From CAZJJK01 sp964546285 (GTDB lineage Bacteria > Spirochaetota > Spirochaetia > Treponematales > Breznakiellaceae), in the NCBI GenBank assembly GCA_964546285.1, contig CAZJJK010000001.1, positions 1 to 64,000 on the forward strand: 64,000 nucleotides of DNA, given 5' to 3'. The first letter of the stretch is position 1; every line of letters begins with the position of its first letter. Shown here in pieces: positions 15,744 through 24,272 of the stretch. The translations under genes were made by a program, and so were the position numbers. The notes under the pieces are model-generated. The model worked only from the letters and a program-made list of their open reading frames with translations. It had not been told where the DNA came from and made no database searches.

Positions 15744-18008
15744 ATGGCAACCGAGAAAGATCCTTCGATTTTCCATGACCGCGGCACTGTTGGCAATGCC
15801 GACGAACTTGATGAATATGGTGTCTGGGTAAAAAGCGAGCCTCAGGAATTAGGCGCGGACGATGCGGTCGGCGGCGATTTTATAGAACCGGCCTTACCGG
15901 ACATCGAGGATCTAACGGATATAGATCTTGATGCCTCTTTTGGTGAAAGCGGCAGCCCGGCAAGCGAAGCGCCCGAGCCCCAAAAGGCCGATGTCTCTAA
16001 AGAGCTTGACGAAAGCCCAGAACAGTCGATAATCGGTGATATGGATTTTGAGGAAATATCAGCTTCTGATTTTGGTTTTGGCGATGAGGAACCCAGCTCG
16101 GCCAAGAGTAACGCCGTCTCAGCCGAAGCCGCAATCAATTCCGGCGATGAAATAACGGAATTGTCTATGGAAGACTTTCTGGATGGCGAGGAATTTTCCT
16201 CTCAGCCTATTATTGAGAAACCCGTCTCAAGCGATGAGGAAGCCCCAATCGCTATGGACTTAGACTTCCATGATGGTTTAGCTGAGGAATTGTCATTAGA
16301 AGCCGAACCTGAGGAATTTGTATTTGAGGATATTGAACAAATTACGCCTACCGAAGAAAGCTCGCCACCGGTCGCGGTAGAGGCTGTTTCGGAATTTGAC
16401 GATTTCCTAAACGAATTGTCCGGCAGCGAGGCGCCTAAGCAGGCGGCCGCTACCGAAGCTACGGTATATTCCGCAAGACCGGAAGACGCCGTCCCAGCGG
16501 CTTCTACTAGTTTTACCGTTGACATCGAAACCCCGATAGAATCCGTTGAAACGGATTTTTCGCCGGTCGGTGAAACCGAGGATATTGTCTTTGACAACAG
16601 TAATGATTCATCTTTGGATTTTTCCGTTGGCGAGGATAGCGTTGAAGCACCTACGCTTGTTTCAGTTGAAGATCCAATTTTTAACGCCGATGACAATCTT
16701 GATCTAGTGGATTCTATAGCTACGCTAAATCTAGCCGCCGATGAAGACAGCGCCAATAACGAAAACGCCAATCTGGAGGAAGATATTCCACAAATATCGG
16801 AACAAGAAGTTTCCAGTTCTGACTCCCTTAGTGAGGAAAGCCTTGATCAGGTAGAGCTTTCGTCTCCCGTTAACCTAGATAAGCCTACTCAACCAAATAT
16901 GACCGTTGAAGCTCCTTCCAACGAAACTTCTCGCATGGATCTTTCCACCCAGCTTTTAATGCGTATCGCTGATGAGTTATCCTCAATCAAGACCGAGATA
17001 GCCTCGCTTAAAACAGAACTGGCCGCCGTTCGCGGTTCTCAGCTGGTGAACGAGACAGACGAAACGGTGGATGAGAAAAAAGCCGAAAACGCCAAAGGCT
17101 TTTTCGACGATGAGGAAGATGAGACTATAGCTTTAACCGGTGACGAATTAGATAACATACTCAATACCGCTGATTTTACGGAGGAAACAGGCGATAGCGT
17201 TGTTGAGGCTTCTGACTTTTCTTCAGAATTAGAGAATGTGCAGGAAGAAGAATTCCTTAGCGATCGTACGGACCTTATCGATGGAGATATCGATTTAGAA
17301 GAATCCGAAAAAGAAGTTGAGTTTGAATCAGAAACGACAGTAAACGAAGCCTTTGAGGGAGAACCAGAGGAACTTCTTCGTCTACGCGAGGATGGCGTAC
17401 AACCCATGAGCGAAGCGCCTGATAACCCAGAATATCTCTCTGATGATGACGCCATACAAGAAATTTCTCTATCAGAAGCTTCAGAGGATAAAACGCTTGA
17501 GGATGACCTTATCAGCGTTGACACCGTCTTAGAGGAAGATGCCGTTAATTTTAGTCCCACCGATAGTTTTGATTCTTCGGATATCGAAATACCGATGATG
17601 GATGATTCTGACACAGAGCCTGAGCTCACTAACGATGGCATAGAGCTAGAGCTTGACGGGTCCACCCTATCGGATGAATTGGAGCAACAAGAAACTGAAT
17701 TAGAATCCATAGAAATTGAACCTATTGAGCAAACTATTAGTGATGAATTCGCCGCCGCGGAACTTGAAAATACGGAAGCCTTAGCGAATGAAGTAATCCA
17801 AGAAGAAGTTGTAGTTGATAGTAAACAAACTTCAAGCTCTGAGGAGCTTTCTGACTTACCCAATGGTTTACGTGGTGAAATAAAATCTGTTCTATCATAC
17901 ATGGATCAGCTTTTAGAATCTTTACCGGATGAAAAAATAGAAGAATTCGCGCGTTCCGACCATTTTGAGACATATAAAAAATTATTCGAGGAACTGGGCT
18001 TAGCATAA
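15744..18008 (+). CDS. Large acidic low-complexity protein with a short coiled coil
   Basis: A 754-residue protein dominated by Asp, Glu and Ser, with no signal peptide. Most of it is probably disordered. Two ordered islands stand out: a coiled coil near residues 397-432 (LLMRIADELSSIKTEIASLK) and a C-terminal helical segment (LRGEIKSVLSYMDQLLESLP to KKLFEELGLA). The repeated clusters of EDFLDGEEF or DDFLNELS type suggest short binding peptides. It heads an operon with a 73-codon gene (stop and start directly adjacent) and two DUF115/Maf genes, so a role in flagellar-filament or surface glycosylation, perhaps as a scaffold, is a reasonable inference. An SD (GGGAGAG) supports the start. No enzymatic domain. 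Confidence 0.7.
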   Translation: MATEKDPSIFHDRGTVGNADELDEYGVWVKSEPQELGADDAVGGDFIEPALPDIEDLTDIDLDASFGESGSPASEAPEPQKADVSKELDESPEQSIIGDMDFEEISASDFGFGDEEPSSAKSNAVSAEAAINSGDEITELSMEDFLDGEEFSSQPIIEKPVSSDEEAPIAMDLDFHDGLAEELSLEAEPEEFVFEDIEQITPTEESSPPVAVEAVSEFDDFLNELSGSEAPKQAAATEATVYSARPEDAVPAASTSFTVDIETPIESVETDFSPVGETEDIVFDNSNDSSLDFSVGEDSVEAPTLVSVEDPIFNADDNLDLVDSIATLNLAADEDSANNENANLEEDIPQISEQEVSSSDSLSEESLDQVELSSPVNLDKPTQPNMTVEAPSNETSRMDLSTQLLMRIADELSSIKTEIASLKTELAAVRGSQLVNETDETVDEKKAENAKGFFDDEEDETIALTGDELDNILNTADFTEETGDSVVEASDFSSELENVQEEEFLSDRTDLIDGDIDLEESEKEVEFESETTVNEAFEGEPEELLRLREDGVQPMSEAPDNPEYLSDDDAIQEISLSEASEDKTLEDDLISVDTVLEEDAVNFSPTDSFDSSDIEIPMMDDSDTEPELTNDGIELELDGSTLSDELEQQETELESIEIEPIEQTISDEFAAAELENTEALANEVIQEEVVVDSKQTSSSEELSDLPNGLRGEIKSVLSYMDQLLESLPDEKIEEFARSDHFETYKKLFEELGLA

Positions 18009-18230
18009 ATGGGTTTGCTCAGTAAAGCTTATATTGTGAATTATGTTATAACACCGGGACGTCACGGTTTATTGCTTAAAGCGATAAAGCGTAAGTCCCG
18101 TGGTTCGTCTGAATATATGAGCAATGATTCCGTTAATTCTGATCAAAACATTCACTATAACAAGGAAAGACAGTCTTCATATCCTCCAAGCTTCTTAAAG
18201 AAGGCACAAGCTATAGCCGTTAGACGCTAA
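18009..18230 (+). CDS. Small basic protein between the acidic protein and maf genes
   Basis: A 73-residue basic polypeptide (MGLLSKAYIVNYVITPGRHG at the N-terminus) whose ATG directly follows the TAA of the acidic-protein gene. The MGLLSKA... GLLLKAIKRKSRG pattern resembles N-terminal tags on larger spirochaete proteins, so it may be a truncated relative or a small partner of the acidic neighbour. Its position inside the operon argues that it is translated. No family assignment; function unknown. Confidence 0.45.
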   Translation: MGLLSKAYIVNYVITPGRHGLLLKAIKRKSRGSSEYMSNDSVNSDQNIHYNKERQSSYPPSFLKKAQAIAVRR

Positions 18231-18240
18231 CAGCGGTTTT

Positions 18241-19471
18241 ATGTCTGAATCTATCAGAACTTCACATAATGGCGTTGCCTATGCTCTTCTTAATGGCAAA
18301 GCTTTACAATCCGCCTTTAACCCGGAAAAAGAAGCCGAAAGATATATTACTAGTCTTAATTTATCAGATTCTCATTTTTTCTTTATTTTGTTTGCTCCCT
18401 GCGTCGATTATCTCTCTAAAGCCTTGTCAAAACATTATACTGGAATAGACGGCATAACAATTCAATGTTCCTCTTTCTTTACTAATCCTTCGTTCTCCAT
18501 ATTACCCAGTTGGTCGCCTCCCCTTGAAACGAAAGCTTTGGCGCTATCCTTGCGAAACTTTTTGGATGAGTATTTGGATACTGTAGCGCTTGATTCAATT
18601 CGCCTTATCCTTTGGCCGCCCGCGATAAAGCTATATGGCGATAAGGCTTCCGCCCTACTTTCCCAAATTGGTTCGTATTTGAGGGAAAAAAAAGCCAATC
18701 GCGAGTCACTCCATTATTTCGGGAAACGTTGGTTTCGCAATGCTATTTCGGCTTTTTCTAGAATTACACATCCTATGGTTCCGCTTAAAGGATCATCACC
18801 TATAGTGGTTGTTGGCTCGGGTCCTAGTCTTAATGACCAGCTTGAGACTATCCATAACGCCGCCGCACAAGGCGTATTCATAATAGCCGTAAGCTCAAGT
18901 GTCCGAGCTCTACATATAGCAGGGATAATCCCTGATATTATAATAAGTTCTGATGGCGGTTATTGGGCAAAACCCCATCTCCATTGGATTGGGGAAGCTC
19001 CGCTAGCCGCAACCCTTTATGCCGCTTTGCCTTCAGATCGATATGAAAAACCTTTGTTGGCTATCAGCGATGGAACAAATTGGCAAACTTATCTCTCAAA
19101 ACAGCTCAGTTTACCAATCCTGTCTTTGCCGCAGAGGGGAACGGTAAGCGCCACGGCAATCGACCTTTCATTTGTGCTTACTGATGGACCTATTTATTTA
19201 TGTGGTATCGATTTTAAGCAATTTGACCTAATGAGTCACGCAAAACCCAATACCTTTGATCTCTATTTTGAAAATAGANNNNNNNNNNNNNNNNNNNNNN
19301 NNNNNNNNNNNNNNNNNNNNNNNNNNNNNNNNNNNNNNNNNNNNNNNNNNNNNNNNNNNNNNNNNNNNNNNNNNNNNNAGAATGATAAAAAAAACTGATA
19401 ATAAGTTAAACAAAGCGTTTTTAGATACTGTTAACACCGTTCTATTAAATCATTTTGAGGCTATTATCTGA
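18241..19471 (+). CDS. Maf/DUF115-family glycosyltransferase-like protein, interrupted by an assembly gap
   Basis: The N-terminal 346 codons are readable. A central DUF115/MptE-like Rossmann region begins IVVVGSGPSLNDQ near residue 185, continues IIAVSSSVRALHIAGIIPDI and ends before the 100-N gap at 19279. The readable 3' end after the gap (RMIKKTDNKLNKAFLDTVNT onward) stops at TGA 19469-19471, overlapping the next gene start (TGATG). The two halves are in different frames only because the gap length is arbitrary. Relatives are flagellin or motility-associated glycosyltransferases, and the related archaeal MptE transfers pyrophosphate in pterin synthesis. It forms a tandem pair with 19471-21147. 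Confidence 0.75.
19279..19378. other. Assembly gap of 100 N
   Basis: Exactly 100 ambiguous bases inside the first maf gene. The round number indicates a scaffold placeholder, not a measured distance. Comparison with the 558-residue tandem paralogue suggests that several hundred bases may be missing. Confidence 0.99.
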
Positions 19472-21147
19472 TGAATCAAATTGATCATTCCTGTTGTTTT
19501 GATCGAAACCTATTAGCCTTATCAACCAAGGATAAAGAATTATGTGAGAAATTAAGCAGAGCTAGCGCTATGAAAGGGAGATATCGTTTTTTAGAATCAC
19601 GGACAGGCGCTATTGTTCCCGCCATAGTCGCGGCTAACGGTTCCGCTAAAGCTCTCCATTCATCGATTGATCCAGATAAAGAGGCGATTCGCATAGTTTC
19701 TCAATTTAAAACTATAAATTTTCTTATAGTCTTCGGCTTGGGCGGTGGGTTTATTATTCGCGCGGCATTACGAAACGCTTTTGTAAGTGGTATTATTGTA
19801 ATAGATTATGACATTGACGCTTTCTGTGAGTTAATGGCGACTATTGATTTCGTTGACCTTTTTAGCGATCCCAGAGTCTCCTTTATGATTAATCCAGTTG
19901 ATAATTCCATACAAACAGCGCTTTTTCAAAAGTACCACCCCGCTTTGGCTGGTGGCATAAGCGTATTACCGCTAAGAGCTCGTGTTGATCAGGCTGAAAC
20001 CGAATTCCATCATGCTGGTGAAATAATACGTTCAACGATAGATTCGATATCTGAAGACTATAGCGTTCAAGCTTATTTTGGGAAACGTTGGTTCGCGAAT
20101 GTATTTCGCAATCTCGTTTCCAGCGATCGACAGGTAAGCCCCCTCCCTCCAATAAAAAACGCGGCGGTTGTCGCCGCGGGGCCGTCTTTAGATGAACAAC
20201 TATCCATTTTACGTAAACATCGAACCGATGTTTACGTTATAGCTACTGATACAGCCCTACCCGCCTTGCTCGCGGCCGATCTCGCTCCAGATTCTGTTGT
20301 CGCGATAGATTGTCAACACATTGGCTATTATCACTTCATGTCCGGGCTTCCTTCCAATATTCCACTATTTCTTGACCTTGCGGCGCCAACTTCTATCGCC
20401 GCGCGTTCGGAACGTCTATATTTCTTTTCAGGAGACCATCCTTTAACCGTCTATATATCAAAACATTGGAAAAGCTTCCCTTTCGTTGACACCTCAGGCG
20501 GGAATGTAACATACGCGGCTGTATCTCTCGCCGCCACTCTGGGCGCTCAACGTATAGAGCTATATGGGGCTGATTTTTCCTATCCCGCCGGCAATTCCTA
20601 TGCGCGAGGTACGTATATCCATTCGCTATTTCATAGACAACAAACCAGATTGAACACCGTCGATAATCTTTTCTGCTCTTTCTTATTCCGCAATGAGGCA
20701 CTGAAACTCGTTAAGGATAGTAATTTGTGGCGTTATGAGACTAAGCCTCTTTCCAGTTATAAACGCAGACTTGAGGAATTATTGCCAAGCCTTCAGGCCG
20801 AATTGATTCAGATACAAGGATTCGGCGTTTCCATAAAAACCGCGAAGCCTTGTTCGCGAGATACCATGGTACTGAATATGTTTACACCTGGGAAAGCGAA
20901 AATGCCCGCGCACTCGTTTATATCGAAATATAGAGAGACTATTTCCTTATTGCCAGACATGGCTTCTTCCCCTGATGAATATATATCTCGTCTATCCATG
21001 GATCAAAAAGACGTTCTTACAACAATATTGCCCACAGCGGCTGTTATACGCCGTCATCATAATTATGAAACGCCATCCGAAATTCTTAAAGCCGCTAAGT
21101 ATTACTGTTTGGATCAACTTGATCGCATCGTGAAGTCCATGCTATAG
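19471..21147 (+). CDS. Maf/DUF115-family glycosyltransferase-like protein
   Basis: A complete 558-residue paralogue of the preceding gene. An N-terminal domain includes FLIVFGLGGGFIIRAAL; the DUF115 core starts AAVVAAGPSLDEQLSIL near residue 231, with VYVIATDTALPALLAADLAPD after it; a helical C-terminus follows. Maf proteins attach nonulosonic acids or other sugars to flagellins in several bacteria; here the substrate is not shown by sequence. Both copies share the motif YFGKRWF before the core, consistent with duplication. The start overlaps the previous stop (TGATG), and the 3' end overlaps the convergent MEMO1-like gene by 53 bases, so no separate terminator exists. Confidence 0.8.
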   Translation: MNQIDHSCCFDRNLLALSTKDKELCEKLSRASAMKGRYRFLESRTGAIVPAIVAANGSAKALHSSIDPDKEAIRIVSQFKTINFLIVFGLGGGFIIRAALRNAFVSGIIVIDYDIDAFCELMATIDFVDLFSDPRVSFMINPVDNSIQTALFQKYHPALAGGISVLPLRARVDQAETEFHHAGEIIRSTIDSISEDYSVQAYFGKRWFANVFRNLVSSDRQVSPLPPIKNAAVVAAGPSLDEQLSILRKHRTDVYVIATDTALPALLAADLAPDSVVAIDCQHIGYYHFMSGLPSNIPLFLDLAAPTSIAARSERLYFFSGDHPLTVYISKHWKSFPFVDTSGGNVTYAAVSLAATLGAQRIELYGADFSYPAGNSYARGTYIHSLFHRQQTRLNTVDNLFCSFLFRNEALKLVKDSNLWRYETKPLSSYKRRLEELLPSLQAELIQIQGFGVSIKTAKPCSRDTMVLNMFTPGKAKMPAHSFISKYRETISLLPDMASSPDEYISRLSMDQKDVLTTILPTAAVIRRHHNYETPSEILKAAKYYCLDQLDRIVKSML

Positions 21148-21955
21148 CGGCGTATCCAACAAAGGAATTACGCCGGATTCGTTCCGCGCTTGTGGTATAC
21201 CCTAATAAGGCAGCCTTCGACGCGCCAAGCGTTTCGGCATAACCAAGCGCGGCAAGGGCGGCGCCAGGCGAACAGGCTGAATTTTCTTTAATCGCTCGTT
21301 CTAAAGCCAATTCTGGTTTAGCTTCCAGCAAGGCGTCTATAAAACGTTTGTCGTTGGTGTTTTTCACCCATTGTTCAGCGTCCTTTCCATATCCATGAGG
21401 CGAGAAACCGTAATCGTCTCCATAATGGGTTAAGTCAGTAGAGCCGATAACGACAGCTTTGCGGCCAAGGCGCTGACATTCGCGAGCTAACATTTTTCCG
21501 TAGCTCCATGAATCCATATTGGCTGGCATACGCAGCCAGACAAGTTTAGCCTTCGGGTAATACCATTTTACTAAGGGCAATTGGATTTCTACGGTATTAT
21601 CAACCGCTTTATCAGGCTGGCAGTATAGACTGCTGGCGGCGAAATCACTCAATTGTTTATCCGCTGAAATAAGGCCTAAAGCTGTATTAAAATAATCTTC
21701 CGAAGCATAAAGCGGTCTGGCTGACTCTGATAGATGGCCACCAAATACAATAACGGTATCCGCGTCAGGGTCTAAAGCCGCTATCGCCATTACCGCGGTT
21801 TTACCAGAATAGTACCATCCAGCGTGAGGAGCGACGCAAGCGACTGCCTCTCCCCGCTCTCGCTCCGCACCCATAAAGCTAAGCGCCTCAAGCGTTTCCT
21901 TTGGGCTTAGCGGGTACCATGGAGCCGCCAACGCTCGTTTTCTTATAGTACTCAA
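21095..21955 (-). CDS. MEMO1-like protein (AmmeMemoRadiSam system protein B)
   Basis: A 286-residue cytoplasmic protein of the MEMO1/AmrB family. Diagnostic segments are VAPHAGWYYSGKTA with a conserved His, the VEIQLPLVKWYYP stretch, GSTDLTHYGDDYG with a second His and Asp, and the C-terminal CSPGAALAALGYAE. These His and Cys positions form the metal site of the family. In many bacteria the gene neighbours an AMMECR1 domain protein and a radical SAM protein; neither is next to it here. The start is TTG at 21955 with a GGGAG SD seven bases upstream. It overlaps the maf gene convergently. Confidence 0.88.
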   Translation of the reverse strand: MSTIRKRALAAPWYPLSPKETLEALSFMGAERERGEAVACVAPHAGWYYSGKTAVMAIAALDPDADTVIVFGGHLSESARPLYASEDYFNTALGLISADKQLSDFAASSLYCQPDKAVDNTVEIQLPLVKWYYPKAKLVWLRMPANMDSWSYGKMLARECQRLGRKAVVIGSTDLTHYGDDYGFSPHGYGKDAEQWVKNTNDKRFIDALLEAKPELALERAIKENSACSPGAALAALGYAETLGASKAALLGYTTSAERIRRNSFVGYAAIAWTSRCDQVDPNSNT

Positions 21956-22027
21956 GCTTAAGCTCCCTCACGCGGAATATATTCTTAATTCTAGCACTAT
22001 CCCAAAAAAACGTATATGATTAACTTT

Positions 22028-23260
22028 ATGGGAAAGAAAGCTATATGGGTCGCTATCGTTTTCTGTATCTGCGCTTATGCTGGAATACTCGGATTTTCGT
22101 ATTATCGATACCACACTAAACTTCAAAGCGTAAAAGAAACCGCTCAGCGTGAATTTGACAGCCTGGTTGATAAAGCTTCCGCCGCCGCTGTCCTTGGTTT
22201 TATGGAAGAACCTTTTCTTGAAGCGGTGCGGGATTCTGTTGATAAATCCCTATCAATCGCCGCCGTTATTATTACAGGGCCTGACGGCCCTGAATATGCT
22301 TATGAAAAAGTAACAGGGTTTCTAAACAAAAACGCCGATAGCCCAGAATTTATTTATAAGCGCGGAATATCGCCTGAGCCATATAACTCAGTTCTACACT
22401 TTCATGATATTAGAAATACAACGATACGCGCACTGGCTTATGATATATCATACAATGATATCTTTATTATTATCAGAGATACCGCTTTATTGTTGTTAAT
22501 CCCGATAGCCACCGCGGCGCTATCTTTACTCCTTGCCCCATCAGATAACGCGAAATTACCCAGAGAATCTTCTTCACCGACGCAAGTGGTCTCAAACAGC
22601 TCACATACCCTAGAAGCGCTCAATGATTATGTTCCGGGCCTTGTATTGGATGACCTTGATGATAAACCGATTATTGACAGTCAAACGTATGGATCAGCTC
22701 AAGAGGAAATAAGCGTCGCGCCTACCATGACTACTATCCCGAACGATGAGCCGCGTCCTAATTCAGGCTTGTCTATATCGATCTTATTGGACCGATTAAG
22801 TGAAGCTCTACACAACGCGGCTATAACCGAACAGGACATAGTATTCCTTGTGATGGATCAAAACAAAAGCCAAAAAGCTTGGCTTGAAAAGCTTGACTTA
22901 GTATTAAAAGAAGTGTCTTCTTTCTTTCCCTCTCAAAGCTTGGTGTATCACATAGCGGATAAGGGAATCGCGATCATTATCCCTAATTGTGATATCGATA
23001 ATGGCTTCACTATGGCTGAAGATTTTATAAATTCTCTCCGCGGCGCTTCCAGTGAATTATCTGATTTAATCTTACAAACCGACCCAAGAATAGGGCTCAC
23101 GGCCCGCGCGGGGAGGCTTGTTGAAGCTGATCGGCTTGTTCATGAAGCTTTTCAAGCCTTATCCCGCGCTAAAAAGGAGGCTCTTTCTCCCCTGGTGGCT
23201 TTTAAACCTGACGCGTCTCGTTACAGAGCATATGTAGCCCAATCAAATGGAATTTCGTAG
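22028..23260 (+). CDS. Membrane protein with a degenerate GGDEF-like domain
   Basis: From the ATG at 22028 it has 410 residues: an N-terminal membrane helix, a periplasmic region of about 120 residues, a second helix (IFIIIRDTALLLLIPIATAA), an acidic linker, and a C-terminal domain resembling a GGDEF fold (LVYHIADKGIAIIIPNCDID, then IGLTARAGRLVEADRLVHEA). The GGDEF signature is absent, so diguanylate cyclase activity is unlikely. The layout suggests a sensor whose output domain binds rather than makes a nucleotide. TATGAT at 22015-22020 ends seven bases before this ATG, favouring it over the ATG at 22016 and implying a leaderless message. A strong terminator follows immediately. Confidence 0.65.
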   Translation: MGKKAIWVAIVFCICAYAGILGFSYYRYHTKLQSVKETAQREFDSLVDKASAAAVLGFMEEPFLEAVRDSVDKSLSIAAVIITGPDGPEYAYEKVTGFLNKNADSPEFIYKRGISPEPYNSVLHFHDIRNTTIRALAYDISYNDIFIIIRDTALLLLIPIATAALSLLLAPSDNAKLPRESSSPTQVVSNSSHTLEALNDYVPGLVLDDLDDKPIIDSQTYGSAQEEISVAPTMTTIPNDEPRPNSGLSISILLDRLSEALHNAAITEQDIVFLVMDQNKSQKAWLEKLDLVLKEVSSFFPSQSLVYHIADKGIAIIIPNCDIDNGFTMAEDFINSLRGASSELSDLILQTDPRIGLTARAGRLVEADRLVHEAFQALSRAKKEALSPLVAFKPDASRYRAYVAQSNGIS

Positions 23261-23300
23261 CGCTTCGATCCGTTTTTCGCCAGATCGAAGCGCCTTTTCT
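23260..23300. terminator. Rho-independent terminator between convergent genes
   Basis: A perfect 11-base stem, GCGCTTCGATC (23260-23270) and GATCGAAGCGC (23283-23293), is followed by CTTTTCTTT. The stem begins at the last base of the upstream stop codon. It ends the 22028 gene, and on the other strand the DUF4340 gene, whose stop lies at 23301-23303. Confidence 0.85.
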
Positions 23301-24272
23301 TTAGTTTGTCTTTTCCAATTCTGTTTCTGATACTAGAAGACGTTTCGCGTTCCATAACGCTATTGAATAAATAAAGTCCTGATTAGCGACCTTAGCTCGT
23401 ATCGGGCTATCGTCACCAAGCTCCTTGTCAAGATAAAGCGTCCATTGTCTACCAGCGCCATCATCGGCGATAAGGCTAGCGCCAGCGTCTTCGGCATTAA
23501 AGTCGTCTTGATCGCTTAGGAAATTATCACCGCTTATATCGGCAAAAGCGTTTGCTAGGCTATCGGCTCTGGCGGAATCTATAAGCAGTGTTTCGTTACC
23601 GAGTAATATCCAGCCCCTTTGAGCATCGCGCGCTAAAATATAGTCAAGAACGATAGGCGTACCCTCTTCCAACTCAAGATTCGCTTTCACCGATAGGCGC
23701 TGGATATTGGCACCATCCAAGGCTAGCGGGAATAAGGCTAGGTTGTACCAACCTCGCGCGCCTTCACTGATAAAATAGGTAAATGAATCATTACCGCGAA
23801 AAGCGCTTGCCTCAGTGTTACGGCGGAAAAAACGGCCATTGCCTTCCGCGTCATTTTTGCCAAGCAGAATATCACAAAAAACCGCTTGATCACTTAATAC
23901 TTTTATACGATCCGCGGAATTCTCATCTAGTCCTAAATCTATATGAGCCTTCTCGGATGAAGCTACTTTAGGATAATTATCGCTTTGAGACAGAGCTTTT
24001 AAAAGATCGGAAACCCTTTCACTTTTTACTGGATAGAGTACGCCATCTCCCTCCAGTACCCAATCGCTCTTAGCCTTCGTTAGCGTCACGCTTTCTGACG
24101 CTTTCTTAATTTCAATACGAGACACGGCGGTAACATCGTTTTCGTCTAAAAGAGAAAAACGAGTTCCTCTAGCTTCTAGATGTTCCGCGTCAAAAACCCA
24201 AGAAAGCGTATAGACTACCGCTAAAGCAGCGATAATTGATACGTATATTATAAATTTACGCCGATATTGCAT
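23301..24272 (-). CDS. DUF4340 membrane-anchored protein of a Gld-type ABC system
   Basis: A 323-residue protein from the ATG at 24272: one N-terminal membrane helix (FIIYVSIIAALAVVYTLSWV), then a periplasmic-side DUF4340 region (VTLTKAKSDWVLEGDGVLYP, DILLGKNDAEGNGRF, FAFRGND-type strands). DUF4340 proteins travel with GldG-like and ABC-2 genes in many bacteria, but their biochemical role is unknown. The frame continues upstream to 24332 inside gldG, but the later start gives the signal-anchor and a 17-base overlap with gldG. It is the last gene of the four-gene operon 27565-23301 and ends at a strong bidirectional terminator. Confidence 0.8.
   Translation of the reverse strand: MQYRRKFIIYVSIIAALAVVYTLSWVFDAEHLEARGTRFSLLDENDVTAVSRIEIKKASESVTLTKAKSDWVLEGDGVLYPVKSERVSDLLKALSQSDNYPKVASSEKAHIDLGLDENSADRIKVLSDQAVFCDILLGKNDAEGNGRFFRRNTEASAFRGNDSFTYFISEGARGWYNLALFPLALDGANIQRLSVKANLELEEGTPIVLDYILARDAQRGWILLGNETLLIDSARADSLANAFADISGDNFLSDQDDFNAEDAGASLIADDGAGRQWTLYLDKELGDDSPIRAKVANQDFIYSIALWNAKRLLVSETELEKTN

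Noticed and set aside
17039..17902. Long Ser-rich open frame on the minus strand (287 codons)
   Set aside because: It is the antisense shadow of the acidic-protein gene, whose GAN/GAT-rich codons read as Ser codons on the other strand. The frames at 16202-16771 and 15842-16138 have the same cause.
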